In this document: positions 4,840-5,526 of the stretch, one piece after another
Layout: each line of letters opens with the position of its first letter
Numbering within the stretch: position 1 is the stretch's first letter
DNA from: DTLA01 sp034436295
GTDB lineage: Bacteria; Chloroflexota; Anaerolineae; DTLA01
NCBI GenBank assembly: GCA_034436295.1
Contig: DAOTVT010000198.1
Span: forward strand, 1-5,526
Length of the DNA stretch: 5,526 nt
Reading direction: 5' to 3'
Position numbers and translations under genes: made by a program
The notes under the pieces: model-generated
The model's database searches: none
The model's input: only the letters and a program-made list of their open reading frames with translations
What the model was told of the DNA's origin: nothing

Positions 4840-5526
4840 CCAACAAGCGACGAGCCTTGGGGCTTCTCTTCGCCTTCGTTTTTGTGGACGTCCTGGGCTT
4901 CAGCCTGATCTTGCCACTTCTACCGTACTACGCGGCCACCTTTGGCGCGACAGCGACGGTGGTGGGGTTGCTCCTGGGCGCCAATGCGCTGACGCAACTC
5001 TTGGGCGCGCCTGTGCTGGGCAGACTCTCCGACCGTTACGGCCGCAAGCCGCTCCTGCTCCTCAGCCTGGCGGGCACGGTGGCGGGATTCCTGATGCTGG
5101 GGCTGGCCCGCTCGCTGGCCATGCTATTCGCCAGCCGGATTGTGGACGGCTTCCTGGGCGGCAACATCTCCCTCGCCCAGGCCTATATCAGCGACGTAAC
5201 CGAGGGGAAGGAGCGCACCAGGGGGTTCGGCCTCATCGGGGCTGCCTTCGGTCTGGGTTTTATCTTCGGGCCGGCCATCGGCGGCGCGCTGGCCGGGGGC
5301 GGGAACTACGCGCTGCCCGCGCTGGTGGCGGCAGGGCTGTCGCTGCTGAACCTGCTGGGGGTACTGGTGTGGCTGCCCGAGTCGCTCCCGAAAGAGGAGC
5401 GGGAGCGACGGGCGCGCGAACCCCGTGCCGCCTTCTCCCTGCGCCTTCTCTGGGACGCGCTGAGCCTGCCCTGCGTCGGGCCGCTCCTGCAGACCCAACT
5501 CTTCTTCAGCCTGGCCTTCACCCTCT
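4836..5526 (+). CDS. MFS transporter, TetA/DHA1-like (C-terminus outside window)
   Basis: The frame is open for 230 codons to the right edge, about half the usual 390-420 residues. The first six transmembrane helices are present. TM1 carries FVDVLGFSLILPLLPYY (residues 16-32), with an acidic residue and the P..P pattern typical of drug:H+ antiporters. Motif A, GRLSDRYGRK (62-71), lies in the loop between TM2 and TM3. TM4 has the motif-B-like RIVDGFLGG (101-109). TM5 has the antiporter motif C, GAAFGLGFIFGPAIGG (135-150). After TM6 comes the charged central loop (KEERERRAREPR), and TM7 begins near the edge. Motif C points to proton-coupled export. ATG 4836 overlaps the cyclase-like gene stop by 4 bp, and GGAGG (4823-4827) lies 8 nt upstream. 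As last visible gene of the operon it probably exports, or possibly imports, the molecule handled by the oxygenase and cyclase-like proteins. The substrate is unknown. Confidence 0.92.
   Translation, partial: MTNKRRALGLLFAFVFVDVLGFSLILPLLPYYAATFGATATVVGLLLGANALTQLLGAPVLGRLSDRYGRKPLLLLSLAGTVAGFLMLGLARSLAMLFASRIVDGFLGGNISLAQAYISDVTEGKERTRGFGLIGAAFGLGFIFGPAIGGALAGGGNYALPALVAAGLSLLNLLGVLVWLPESLPKEERERRAREPRAAFSLRLLWDALSLPCVGPLLQTQLFFSLAFTL

Overview
The window looks like a high-GC bacterial chromosome segment, most likely from the Chloroflexota (Anaerolineae-like). That guess rests on three things: a secreted protein built of repeats with YLP..VKGY and IQNVGT motifs, of a style I associate with that phylum; GC-rich dispersed palindromes in the long intergenic region; and a DUF4258-like/DUF2283 gene pair. 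It cannot be proven from sequence alone. Promoters read as ordinary sigma-70 type, with three strong -35/-10 pairs each spaced by exactly 17 bp.

Layout. (1) Bases 1-1330, minus strand: the N-terminal 443 codons of an exported tandem-repeat protein with a clear signal peptide; its C-terminus lies outside the window. (2) Bases 1331-1855: a divergent intergenic region of about 525 bp. Its left part holds the promoter of the repeat protein, flanked by two perfect 10-bp inverted repeats. Its middle holds two dispersed, REP-like palindromic stretches. Its right part holds the promoter of the next genes. (3) Bases 1856-2337, plus strand: two small genes resembling a DUF4258-like/DUF2283 toxin-antitoxin-type pair. 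(4) Bases 2338-2511: a short intergenic stretch with a TTGACA/TAAACT promoter. (5) Bases 2512-5526, plus strand: a tight operon of four genes. They encode an ASCH-domain protein, a Rieske non-heme iron oxygenase, a tocopherol-cyclase-like protein and an MFS transporter cut off by the window end. Spacing is 1 nt, then two 4-bp ATGA overlaps, and the last three genes each have a strong Shine-Dalgarno sequence.

The most interesting unit is the last operon. An oxygenase, a lipocalin-like cyclase-family protein and a drug/metabolite-type transporter, translationally coupled, suggest oxidation, rearrangement or binding, and membrane transport of one small, probably hydrophobic molecule. The ASCH protein at the head could be a nucleic-acid- or nucleotide-binding accessory. 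The substrate cannot be read from the sequence. No prenyltransferase, methyltransferase or dedicated electron-transfer partner for the oxygenase is visible here.
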